From RYN-230 sp963711705 (GTDB lineage: Bacteria > Actinomycetota > Actinomycetes > Streptosporangiales > Streptosporangiaceae), in contig CAVQFM010000025.1 in the NCBI GenBank assembly GCA_963711705.1, positions 1 through 64,000 of the forward strand: a stretch of DNA of 64,000 bases, read 5' to 3'. Below, piece after piece: positions 1 to 7,355 of the stretch. Under the pieces are notes generated by a model that saw only the letters and a program-made list of their open reading frames with translations, was not told the DNA's origin and did not search any database. Position 1 is the stretch's first letter. Each line of letters starts with the position of its first letter. The position numbers and the translations under genes are program-made.

Positions 1-3
1 GCC

Positions 4-933
4 TCAGCGACCCCAGCTCTCGCTGGCGTCCAGCTCGTGCCGCCAGGGTGGTTCGGCGCCAGCCCGGCTGCACGTCACGGCGGCCACCCTGGCCCCGGCG
101 GTGACCGCCGCGCGGAGCCTCCCCAGATCGGCCAGATCCGCCCGGGCCAGCCCATGCTCGGCCCACCAGGCCAGGAAGCCCCCGCCGAACGAGTCGCCCG
201 CCCCCACCGTGTCCACCACCTCCACCGGCGGGACCGGCACCGAGAGCTGGCCACCGGCGGTGAACGCCCAGATGGCGGCGGGGCCGTCGGTGATCAGCAC
301 GCAGCGCGCGCCCCAGCCCAGCAGCCTGCCCGCCGCCTCCGGCACGGTCGCGCCCGGCACCAGGAACGCCAGGTCCTCGGTGCTCGACTTCAGGATGTCG
401 GTGCGCGGCAGCATGCGCCGGATCCGGCTGCGATGCGCGTCCGCATCGGGGATGGCCCGCTCGCGCCAGTTCGGGTCGAGGAACAGCAGCACCGGATCGG
501 GCAGCCGCTGCACCAGCCGCTCAAGCTCGGTGGCCATCGGCGGCACGATCAGCCCGAGGGTGCCGACATGCAGGGCCGTGACGTCCGCCTGGAGCGCCGC
601 CCCGGCCGTCGCCTCATCGAGCAGGAAGGTGGCTGTCTCAGCCAGATGAAACCAATATTGCGGTACGCCAGTCCCGTCCACTGCCACCACGGCCAACGCG
701 GTGGGCTGGGCTACGCGGTCCGGGAGGGCCAGCTCGACCTGGTCCTTCACCAGCTTCTCGATGAGCACCTGGCCAAACGGGTCGGCCGAGAACCGGCCCA
801 GGAACCGGACCGGCTGCCCCAGCCGGGCGATGGTGCGAGCGGCGGTGAACGCGGCGCCGCCCGGGCTGGCGTGCACGGCCCCCTGGGCGCCGACGATCAG
901 ATCGATGAGGCTCTCGCCCGCAACCAGGATCAT
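4..933 (-). CDS. PfkB-family carbohydrate kinase (fructokinase-like)
   Basis: A 309-residue ribokinase/PfkB-type kinase, expected to transfer phosphate from ATP to a sugar or nucleoside in the cytosol. Fructokinase is the best guess, but the substrate cannot be read from sequence. The N-terminal PfkB signature lies at residues 24-39 (PGGAAFTAARTIARLG). The C-terminal signature DTVGAGDSFGGG begins at residue 241 and places the catalytic Asp at about 247. I chose the start at 933 because GAGGAGG lies eight bases ahead of that ATG; the frame stays open to about 1056 but has no comparable ribosome site there. The stop is TGA at 4-6, so the gene is complete at the window edge. It is divergent from the SnoaL-like gene, and no operon partner is visible inside the window. 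Confidence 0.88.
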   Translation of the reverse strand: MILVAGESLIDLIVGAQGAVHASPGGAAFTAARTIARLGQPVRFLGRFSADPFGQVLIEKLVKDQVELALPDRVAQPTALAVVAVDGTGVPQYWFHLAETATFLLDEATAGAALQADVTALHVGTLGLIVPPMATELERLVQRLPDPVLLFLDPNWRERAIPDADAHRSRIRRMLPRTDILKSSTEDLAFLVPGATVPEAAGRLLGWGARCVLITDGPAAIWAFTAGGQLSVPVPPVEVVDTVGAGDSFGGGFLAWWAEHGLARADLADLGRLRAAVTAGARVAAVTCSRAGAEPPWRHELDASESWGR

Positions 934-1131
934 GGCGATCGCCTCCTCATGATGCGCGGTGCGGCACCACGCCCCGGACCCCGGCCAGGATGCCCAGGGC
1001 CGCCTTTCCCCCGCAACCTCCCCCGCCACCCGGCCCCGGCAACCCACCTCGCGCAAAGTGTTCCCCGGGCGCGATGAATTTGGCCGCTGGTCCCCGTTTC
1101 ACTAGTGACGGCTATCCGCGAGGGGACCACC

Positions 1132-1527
1132 ATGAGCGACGAACGGCAGATCCGCGACCTGATCGAGCGCTGGGCCACGGCTGTGCACGCAGGTGACCTG
1201 CCCACCGTGCTGGCCAGCCACGCGGATGACATCGTCATGTTCGACGTCCCACCGCCCGAGCAGGGCGTCCGCGGCCTCGGTGCCTACCGCGACACCTGGC
1301 CGGGCTTCTTCGAGTGGCAGGCCAGCGGTGCGGTGTTCGACATCGAGTCGCTGGACGTCACCGCGGGAGCCGACGTGGCGTACGCATTCGCGCTGCTGCG
1401 CTGCGGCACGCCGGCCGACTTCGAACGGGACCCGGACCACCGGCTCCGGCTCACTGTCGGCCTGCGCAAGCTCGACGGCCACTGGGTGGTCACCCACGAG
1501 CATCACTCATTCGCGGACACAACCTGA
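1132..1527 (+). CDS. SnoaL/NTF2-like fold protein (YybH/SgcJ type)
   Basis: A 131-residue protein of the NTF2/SnoaL-like superfamily, a cone-shaped alpha+beta barrel used by isomerases, hydrolases and many proteins of unknown role. The family features are an N-terminal helix with an Arg-Asp-Leu-Ile-Glu-Arg-Trp run, a central segment ending DDIVMFDVPPP, and C-terminal strands with a GHWVVTHEHHS finish, typical of the SgcJ/YybH branch. The start is the ATG at 1132, preceded by GAGGGG at a normal distance; an in-frame GTG at 1105 has no ribosome site. The gene is monocistronic and is followed convergently by the amidohydrolase. The reaction is unknown. Confidence 0.78.
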   Translation: MSDERQIRDLIERWATAVHAGDLPTVLASHADDIVMFDVPPPEQGVRGLGAYRDTWPGFFEWQASGAVFDIESLDVTAGADVAYAFALLRCGTPADFERDPDHRLRLTVGLRKLDGHWVVTHEHHSFADTT

Positions 1528-1536
1528 CCGGCGCAG

Positions 1537-2739
1537 TCAGGCGACCCCGGCCAGCCTCCGCCCGCTGGCGAAGACGGCCAGTGGCCGGCTGAGAGCGGCT
1601 ATCCCGGCTAGCGGGTCGCCGTCCACGACCAGCAGGTCGGCGTCATAACCGGCCCGCAGCCGGCCCTTCCGGTCCCCCAGCCCGCACGCCTGCGCGGCCA
1701 GGGATGTCGCCGTCGCCAGCGCGGCCGCCGTGCTCACCCCGCCGGCCACGAGCGCGGCTACCGACAGCGGCAGCATGCCGTGCGGTTTGGTGCGGGCGAC
1801 ACCCCCGTCCGTGCCGGACACGACGCGCACTCCGGCGGCGTGCATCTCGCCCACCCGGCGCTGGCGCATCTCGATCACCTGCTCGATCGTCACTCCCTGC
1901 CGTTCCAGGACGGCCCGCGCGTTGGACGTCGGCGAGGGGACGCCGGCGAATCCCACGGTGGGGCAGACCGCGATGCCCGCCGCCGCCAGCCGGGCCAGGT
2001 CTTCCGCGGACTGCACGATGCCCTTGTCGGTCAGGAACGAGCAGTGCTCGATGCCGTCCACCCCGGCCGCCATGGCCATCTGCACCGCGGGCAGACCGTG
2101 GGCGTGCGCGGTGACCGGCAGGCCGGCGGCGTGTGCCTCGTCCACCACGGCCTCCAGCTCATCCTGGGTGAACTGGCACAGCATCACCTGCGTGCCCGCG
2201 GTCGCGAACCCGCCGCTGGTCATCACCTTGACGATGTCCGCGCCCCGCGCGGCGCGCTCGCGCACCGCGGCCCGCAACTGCTCTTCGCCCGCGGCTTCGC
2301 CGCCCATGCTGGCACAGTGACCACCGGCGCTGGTGATCGGCGGTCCCGACGCCAGCACGGCTGGGTAGCCGGCATCGTGGGTGGCCGCGCGCCACTCGAG
2401 CACGGCGAAGCGCCGGTCGCCCAGGTCCCGGACGGTCGTCACCCCGGCCGCCAGGTGGGTGCGCAGGCTCTGGCTGATGACGGCCTGCATGGCGTCCTCG
2501 CTCGGCTCGTGGATCCGGTCCAGGGTCCCGTCTGTGCCGTCAGCACACAGGTGGACGTGCGCGTCGACCAGGCCCGGCAGTACCGTGCCGCCGGGCACTT
2601 CCAGGACCTCGCAGCCGTCCGGGGCGGGCGCGGTCCCCGGTTCCACCCCGGCGATACGCACGCCGTCGAGCAAGACGAGCGCACCGCCCGGTATCGCCCG
2701 CTCCCCGTCGAACGCCGCGCCTGCCCGGATGCCGAACAT
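1537..2739 (-). CDS. Metal-dependent amidohydrolase family protein
   Basis: A 400-residue TIM-barrel amidohydrolase resembling imidazolonepropionase and prolidase-like members; probably a cytosolic hydrolase of an amide or cyclic compound, substrate unknown. The metal-binding HxH is at residues 61 and 63 (DAHVHL). The candidate carbamylated Lys is in ADIVKVMTSGG, further metal His residues are in VTAHAHG and GIEHCSF, and the catalytic Asp is in VSGTDGG. The C-terminal strand (YDADLLVVDGDPL) closes the small beta-sandwich as usual, so the enzyme looks intact. The ATG at 2739 follows AGGGGG at four bases. It stands alone between convergent and divergent neighbours. Family assignment is secure, specificity is not. 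Confidence 0.9.
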   Translation of the reverse strand: MFGIRAGAAFDGERAIPGGALVLLDGVRIAGVEPGTAPAPDGCEVLEVPGGTVLPGLVDAHVHLCADGTDGTLDRIHEPSEDAMQAVISQSLRTHLAAGVTTVRDLGDRRFAVLEWRAATHDAGYPAVLASGPPITSAGGHCASMGGEAAGEEQLRAAVRERAARGADIVKVMTSGGFATAGTQVMLCQFTQDELEAVVDEAHAAGLPVTAHAHGLPAVQMAMAAGVDGIEHCSFLTDKGIVQSAEDLARLAAAGIAVCPTVGFAGVPSPTSNARAVLERQGVTIEQVIEMRQRRVGEMHAAGVRVVSGTDGGVARTKPHGMLPLSVAALVAGGVSTAAALATATSLAAQACGLGDRKGRLRAGYDADLLVVDGDPLAGIAALSRPLAVFASGRRLAGVA

Positions 2740-2926
2740 CGATCCCCCTGATCAGTCCTTCACCCCGGCCCTGCCATCATCCGCGTTTCCCGCGCATCCG
2801 CCAACCGCCGCACAATGGCAGTCCCCGCCGCAGCGCCGGGCCAGCCGCCATGCTGACCGCCCCGGACCCGTTAGCCAGCCGTTCCGCCACGAACCGAGAA
2901 CGGCCAGCCCGCTGTCCCATCGAGGG

Positions 2927-2955
2927 TTGACGTCCTGATACCAATATGATATCAG
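2927..2955 (+). promoter_or_regulatory. Putative promoter with palindromic operator ahead of the ABC exporter
   Basis: A -35-like TTGACG at 2927-2932 is followed 17 bases later by TATCAG at 2950-2955. The inverted repeat CTGATA (2935-2940) and TATCAG (2950-2955) spans the space between them, with nine bases in the centre. A regulator bound here would block polymerase. The site is AT-rich in an otherwise GC-rich stretch and is 79 bases from the ATG at 3034. The regulator gene is not adjacent. The operator is seen; its function is inferred. Confidence 0.4.
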
Positions 2956-3033
2956 TTTTCTTGACCAGCACGAACTGTCCAGTGCTGGGTCGGCAGCGCC
3001 CCCAGTGGGCAGCATGCGGGCAAGGAGGCAGTC

Positions 3034-3801
3034 ATGGCTGAGCCAGCCATCGCGGTGCACGCACTGCACAAGAGCTTCGGCACCAAAGAGGCGGTGGCCG
3101 GGATCGACCTGGAGATCGCGGCGGGCTCCCTGGCCGGGCTGGTCGGGCCGAACGGGGCTGGGAAGACCACCACCCTGTCCATGATGACCGGCCTGCTGCG
3201 GCCGGACAGCGGCCAGATCCTGATCAACGGGCTGGACGTGTGGGCTGACCCGCGCGCCGTCAAGGCGATCATCGGCGTGGTGCCCGCCGAGGCCCGGCTG
3301 TTCGACCGGCTCAGCGGTGAGGAACTGCTGGAGTATGCCGGCCGCCTGCACAGCCTGCCGGCCAGTGAGGCGCGCTCGCGGGCCGCGCAGCTGCTGGACG
3401 TGCTGGACCTGGCCGACGACGCCAGGCGCCTGGTGGCCGACTACTCCACCGGCATGCGCAAGAAGGTGGCGCTCGGCTGCGCGCTGATCCACAACCCCGC
3501 GGTGCTGTTCCTGGACGAACCGCTCGAAGGGGTCGATCCGGTGTCCGGCGACGTGATCCGGCGGCTGCTCACCCGCTTCGTCGGCTCCGGCTCCACCGTG
3601 CTGTTCTCCAGCCACGTGATGGAGCTGGTCGAGCAGGTCTGCGATCACGTGTCGATCATCGACAAGGGCCGGATCGTGGTGACCGGCACCGTTGATGAGG
3701 TTCGCGGCGGCAAAACCCTGCAGCAGGCGTTCATCGAACGGGTCGGCAGCAGGGCAACTGACCGGGAGGTGCTGTCGTGGCTCGGCTCCTCGTCCAGCTG
3801 A
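3034..3801 (+). CDS. ABC transporter ATP-binding protein
   Basis: A 255-residue ATPase subunit of an ABC-2 type exporter. Walker A is GPNGAGKTT at residues 38-46. The signature is the variant YSTGMRKK, the Walker B region is AVLFLDEPLEGVDP, and the switch His lies in SSHVM. ATPases of this branch (NatA/CcmA-like) power export of drugs, lipids or Na+, and no substrate can be inferred. AAGGAGG five bases ahead fixes the ATG. Its last 25 bases overlap the permease gene, so the two are translationally coupled and surely form one transporter. The palindromic promoter region at 2927-2955 probably controls both. Confidence 0.93.
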   Translation: MAEPAIAVHALHKSFGTKEAVAGIDLEIAAGSLAGLVGPNGAGKTTTLSMMTGLLRPDSGQILINGLDVWADPRAVKAIIGVVPAEARLFDRLSGEELLEYAGRLHSLPASEARSRAAQLLDVLDLADDARRLVADYSTGMRKKVALGCALIHNPAVLFLDEPLEGVDPVSGDVIRRLLTRFVGSGSTVLFSSHVMELVEQVCDHVSIIDKGRIVVTGTVDEVRGGKTLQQAFIERVGSRATDREVLSWLGSSSS

Positions 3802-5363
3802 AACTGCGCCTGCTGCGCAACGCGCTGCGCTCATCGGCTGGTGCCAAGTTCGCGTTCATCGCCAGCACGGTCGCGGCCGGGCTGGTCGCGGCGGGCACGT
3901 TCGCCATCCTCGCCCTGCTGCGCGGCCAGAGCGCCTCGGTAGACCTGACGACGGTCATCTTCACGCTGTTCGCGTTCGGCTGGCTGATCCTGCCGATCGT
4001 CGCGTTCGGCCTGGACAGCACCCTGGACCCGGCGACGCTGGCCCTGTACCCGCTGCGCACCCGGCCGCTGGCGGTTGGGCTGCTGGCCGCGTCGGCCGCT
4101 GGCGCCTGGCCGCTGGCCAACGTGGTGGGCCTGCTCGGCGTGACCGTGGGGCTGGCCCGCGGCCTCACCGGGCTGGTCATCGCGGTGGTCGCGGTGGTGC
4201 TGGAAGTGCTGTTCTGCATCACGCTGGCCCGGTTCGTCACCACCAGCATGGCCCGGCTGCTGCGCTCGCGCCGCGGCAAGGACCTCGCCGCGTTCCTGGT
4301 GATCCCGATATTCGTGCTCTACGAGGCGTTCATCCAGGTGGTGCCCAGGCTGACCGCCTCGGGCAAGCTGACCGCTGCGAGCTTTGACGGGATCGACACG
4401 TGGCTGCGCTGGCTGCCCCCCGGCCTGGCCGCGCATGCGATCCAGGACGCATCGACCGGGCACCCCGGCACCGCGCTGCTGCGCCTCGCGCTGCTGGCGG
4501 CCGCTATCACCGTGCTCGGCTGGCTGTGGATAACCTCGCTGCGCCGTGCCCTGGTGACGGCCGACACCTCCACCCAGTCTTCGGCGGTACACGGCGCGAA
4601 GCTGCGGTTCGCCCGGTACGGCCTGCGCGGCACCGTGGCCGCCCGGTTCTGGATCTATCAGCGCCGCGAACCGGTCGCGCTGGTCTACTGGGCCATCATC
4701 CCGGTCATCATGGCGGCCACGTCGGTCAGCACGGTCACCACCCCGCGCTACCGTGTCGCCATCCTGCTCAGCGGGGTCCTCGCGGGCGCGTTCGTCGGCG
4801 TCTTCCACGCCAATTCGATCGGCACGACCGGGCCCGGCTTCGGGTTCGAGGCAACGGCGCTGAGCGGGCGCCGCGGGCTGCGGGCCTACTTCGCCGGGCA
4901 GAACATCGCGCTCGTCATGGTCGGCCTGCCGCTGCTCGCGCTGGCCTCGTTTGCCATCGCGGCGGTGGCCAGGCATCCAGCGGACGGCTTCCTGGGCCTG
5001 GCGGTGGATCTCACCGCGCTCGGCGCGGGCCTGGCCATCAGCAACATCCTCACTGCCGCACTGCCCTACCCGGTGGAAAAGCGGGCCGGCAATCCCGCAC
5101 CACGCCCCACCGACGGGTACACCGGCTACCCGATCGGGGGCACCCTGGCCTGCCTCGCGGTCGTCGTGGTGGCGATCATCCCGGTGATCATCGTCATCCT
5201 GCACACCGGATCTGACCCGGCCACCGTCCGGATGCCGCTGCTGGTACTGGGCGCCGCCGCCTACGGCCTCGCACTCACCTGGGCCGGGGTGCGGATCGCC
5301 GCCGCCACCGCCGCACAGAAGCTGCCCGAACTGGCCCAGGTCGCCATCCGCAGCAAGCTGTAG
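3777..5363 (+). CDS. ABC transporter permease, polytopic membrane protein
   Basis: A 528-residue integral membrane protein with many hydrophobic stretches (for example around residues 25-48, 60-80, 95-150, 165-190 and several more after 300), arranged as in large ABC-2 permeases. It begins at a GTG inside the end of the ATPase gene, preceded by GGGAGG, giving a 25-base overlap. The ATPase supplies energy and this subunit should form the export channel. The protein has a cytosolic loop rich in basic residues (LLRSRRGKD) and no soluble binding domain. Exporter class is well supported by pairing; the cargo is unknown. Confidence 0.85.
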   Translation: MARLLVQLKLRLLRNALRSSAGAKFAFIASTVAAGLVAAGTFAILALLRGQSASVDLTTVIFTLFAFGWLILPIVAFGLDSTLDPATLALYPLRTRPLAVGLLAASAAGAWPLANVVGLLGVTVGLARGLTGLVIAVVAVVLEVLFCITLARFVTTSMARLLRSRRGKDLAAFLVIPIFVLYEAFIQVVPRLTASGKLTAASFDGIDTWLRWLPPGLAAHAIQDASTGHPGTALLRLALLAAAITVLGWLWITSLRRALVTADTSTQSSAVHGAKLRFARYGLRGTVAARFWIYQRREPVALVYWAIIPVIMAATSVSTVTTPRYRVAILLSGVLAGAFVGVFHANSIGTTGPGFGFEATALSGRRGLRAYFAGQNIALVMVGLPLLALASFAIAAVARHPADGFLGLAVDLTALGAGLAISNILTAALPYPVEKRAGNPAPRPTDGYTGYPIGGTLACLAVVVVAIIPVIIVILHTGSDPATVRMPLLVLGAAAYGLALTWAGVRIAAATAAQKLPELAQVAIRSKL

Positions 5364-5504
5364 CCCCGTGAGTTTCATCCTGTCCGTGTGATGCGCGAGC
5401 TCCCGGTACCGGGTGAACTGGCATCGCAGGCCCGCCATCGCAGGCCAAAGACTTGTGAGCGAGAGCTGCGTACCACGCACGACCAGATGACTGGGGGAAT
5501 ACAT

Positions 5505-6053
5505 ATGGCGATTGGGCCGGTGCAGCTCATCGTGCTGGGATTCAGCCATCCCAACTTCCACGGTGAGATCATCAACGAACTCGAACGGCTCCGCGAAAGC
5601 GACACGGTCCGGGTCATCGACTCGCTGGCCGTCTACAAGACCGCGGACGGGGAGCTCGAGGTCGAGCACCTCAGCAATCTGTCCGAGCAGGAGGCCATCG
5701 AGCTGGGCAGCAAAGTCGGGGCCCTCATCGGCCTGGGTATCGAGGGCGAAGAGGGCATGGAGGCCGGCGCTGCCGCCGGCGCGGAGCAGGTTGCCGCTGA
5801 AGGAGTCAACGTGTTCGGCGGCGCTGAGGACTGGGATGTACTGGAGGACATCCCCAGGGACTCGGCGGCCGCGCTCATCCTGCTGGAGCACCACTGGGCG
5901 GTGCCACTGCGGGACGCGATAGCCCGCGCGGGCGGGTTCCGCATCGGCGACGGTTTCATCAGCCCGCTCGACCTGGTCGAGATCGGGCTGATGACTGCGG
6001 AGGAGGCCAAGGACCTGCACGCCATGGAGACGGCCAGCGCGGCTACGTCCTGA
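5505..6053 (+). CDS. DUF6325/DUF1269-like protein
   Basis: A 182-residue protein resembling the actinobacterial DUF6325 family (related to DUF1269), whose function is unknown. It opens with the typical IGPVQLIVLGFSHPNFHGEI and has a central small-residue segment (AGAAAGAEQVAAEG) that may insert in or lie on the membrane. A second acidic-hydrophobic half follows (DIPRDSAAALILLEHHWAVPL). The start at 5505 fits family N-termini; the frame is open upstream to 5388 but nothing there looks coding. The ribosome site is GGGGGAAT. Forty-five bases after its stop lies a tiny arginine-rich reading frame with a strong ribosome site, suggesting a two-gene unit. Confidence 0.8.
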   Translation: MAIGPVQLIVLGFSHPNFHGEIINELERLRESDTVRVIDSLAVYKTADGELEVEHLSNLSEQEAIELGSKVGALIGLGIEGEEGMEAGAAAGAEQVAAEGVNVFGGAEDWDVLEDIPRDSAAALILLEHHWAVPLRDAIARAGGFRIGDGFISPLDLVEIGLMTAEEAKDLHAMETASAATS

Positions 6054-6098
6054 CCGCCGCGCCAGCGAACAGCCAGACAGACAGATCGGAGGAATCAG

Positions 6099-6170
6099 AT
6101 GTTCGGATCCCGCAGAGTGGCCCGGCGCACCGGACGGCGCACCGCCCGCAGGGTCTCCCGGCGCAGGTAG
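6099..6170 (+). CDS. Candidate 23-residue arginine-rich micropeptide
   Basis: A very short reading frame, 23 codons and TAG, preceded by GGAGG five bases before the ATG, the best ribosome site in this interval. The peptide begins MFGSRRVARRT and contains 11 arginines out of 23, spaced as regular RR pairs with no acidic residue, ending in RRR. Such a peptide would be expected to bind nucleic acid, ribosome or acidic lipid. It follows the DUF6325 gene on the same strand with a 45-base gap, and the convergent endonuclease gene ends 45 bases beyond it. I recall similarly basic tiny frames beside DUF6325 genes in other actinobacteria but cannot verify it here. It could be a chance frame in GC-rich DNA. 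Confidence 0.45.
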   Translation: MFGSRRVARRTGRRTARRVSRRR

Positions 6171-6214
6171 CCGCGGCCCCATTGGTCGGCCGGAGGGACC
6201 CGCCGGCGCGCGTA

Positions 6215-7198
6215 CTACCTGTCACCGGCAGCCTGCTCACTGAGCAGATCGGCGGTCGGCAACTTGGAATACTTCCTGATTATCAGACGCGCAGCATCAG
6301 CTTTTCTGTCAAGCGCCACGGGAGCATTGCTGTATAGCAATTCGATAATTCGTACAGCAGTCCATCCTGTCGTCCCGACGTTATGGATAGTCTTATGGGG
6401 CCGAACTGACAGGTTGGCGCCGGTGGTTCCTTCCGTATGCAAAAAATTGACGAACGCTAAGAGCATCCTACGTTCGCCACAAAGACGAAATTGGGCCTTA
6501 GGCGCCCCACCCTGGCGCTTGGGATAGCAGCCCAGTGATCCGTCACCATCCACTAAACCCCGCCAGAAGTGACGGGAGTCCGCAAGCTCCGGGGCGATTG
6601 GGCCTTCGTACCGACCGAGGCCACAGAGTCGCTCCGATAACCGGGCAGATGCCGCTCTGAATTGATATGATGGATGCTGCCCTTTGCTTGCCGTGCTTAT
6701 CATGTGCGTTGAGCCGAGAAAGGAGCGGAGCTTCACAAGTTGGTCCCGATCACGCTCAGCCACCGCTATTGAGAGTACAGGCTGCTGCTGCGGTGATCTT
6801 CTGTGCACGTTGCCATCAGCAAACAAGAATCCACACCAGTAGGCCCCCTCTGGCGTTATTTCATCCAGAGCGTCGTGCCGGAGTGTACATCGCCTCCGGA
6901 CCGCTACCCCGCGCCGGTTAAGCACACCGAGAATGGTCACATCGGATACACCAAGGGCTACTGCAATCTGCGTGGAGTTCTGCCCTCTGTTGTAGCGTTC
7001 GATCGCTTCCATCCTCTGAGCTTCGGTGAGCTTGGCTTGAGGACGCACTGCAATACCTCGCCGACGTAGCAACCCTCCTATTGCTTGCCGTGACACACCG
7101 AAAAGCACACTAAGGCACGTCATACTCTGACCGGCTACATAGCGCTGGACCAAGTCCATCCGTTGAGCATCGGTTAATTTTCCACTCGCCTGGGCCAT
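6215..7198 (-). CDS. Free-standing LAGLIDADG homing endonuclease with N-terminal HTH repeats
   Basis: A 327-residue protein with two copies of a helix-turn-helix-like unit (residues 8-49 and 57-98, each starting LT-[DE]-AQRM and ending in RRRG or NRRG). These are followed by a two-motif LAGLIDADG nuclease: WCGFLFADG at 121-129 and WRGLVDGDG at 212-220. Both catalytic acids (Asp128, Asp219) are present, so it is probably active on double-stranded DNA. AAAGGAGG precedes the ATG. The gene is clearly of lower GC than its surroundings (sampled lines are 47-58% against about 70%) and lies 61 bases after the dnaB stop, same strand. Codon use matches the last 31 codons of dnaB, pointing to joint arrival. 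A transposase is an alternative for the HTH part alone, but the nuclease motifs argue against it. Confidence 0.85.
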   Translation of the reverse strand: MAQASGKLTDAQRMDLVQRYVAGQSMTCLSVLFGVSRQAIGGLLRRRGIAVRPQAKLTEAQRMEAIERYNRGQNSTQIAVALGVSDVTILGVLNRRGVAVRRRCTLRHDALDEITPEGAYWCGFLFADGNVHRRSPQQQPVLSIAVAERDRDQLVKLRSFLGSTHMISTASKGQHPSYQFRAASARLSERLCGLGRYEGPIAPELADSRHFWRGLVDGDGSLGCYPKRQGGAPKAQFRLCGERRMLLAFVNFLHTEGTTGANLSVRPHKTIHNVGTTGWTAVRIIELLYSNAPVALDRKADAARLIIRKYSKLPTADLLSEQAAGDR

Positions 7199-7355
7199 AG
7201 CGGTCGCCTCCTTTCTTGCCGCAGACCCCCGTCAGCGATATATCCGGCGCTTTAGCACGCTATCCCGGCGCCATATCCACAAAACGTGAATAGTGCCCCT
7301 GAAATGCTACAGTAACTGTTGCGGTTGGACCATTTCGATGTTTCGCTACTATAAG
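6215..7355 (-). mobile_element. Putative homing element: recoded dnaB 3' end plus endonuclease gene
   Basis: The unit runs from the codon for Leu in the GEADLIVAKHRNG segment of DnaB (position 7355) through the dnaB stop, a 61-base spacer and the whole endonuclease gene. Upstream of the junction 28 of 29 dnaB codons of the C-terminal extein end in G or C; downstream 22 of 31 end in A or T. The encoded DnaB tail is nonetheless ordinary. The simplest reading is that double-strand-break repair after cleavage in dnaB copied in a foreign 3' end together with the nuclease gene. The right-hand boundary near 6215-6235 is approximate. The composition change is seen directly; the mobility is inferred. 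Confidence 0.6.

Noticed and set aside
6215..7198. Transposase or resolvase, suggested by the double HTH at the N-terminus
   Set aside because: Two complete LAGLIDADG motifs with catalytic Asp residues follow the HTH region, no DDE or serine-recombinase motif is present, and no terminal inverted repeats flank the gene.
7199..7355. A group I intron or second intein at the dnaB 3' end
   Set aside because: The low-GC segment encodes the normal DnaB C-terminus without interruption and then a stop; there is nothing to splice.
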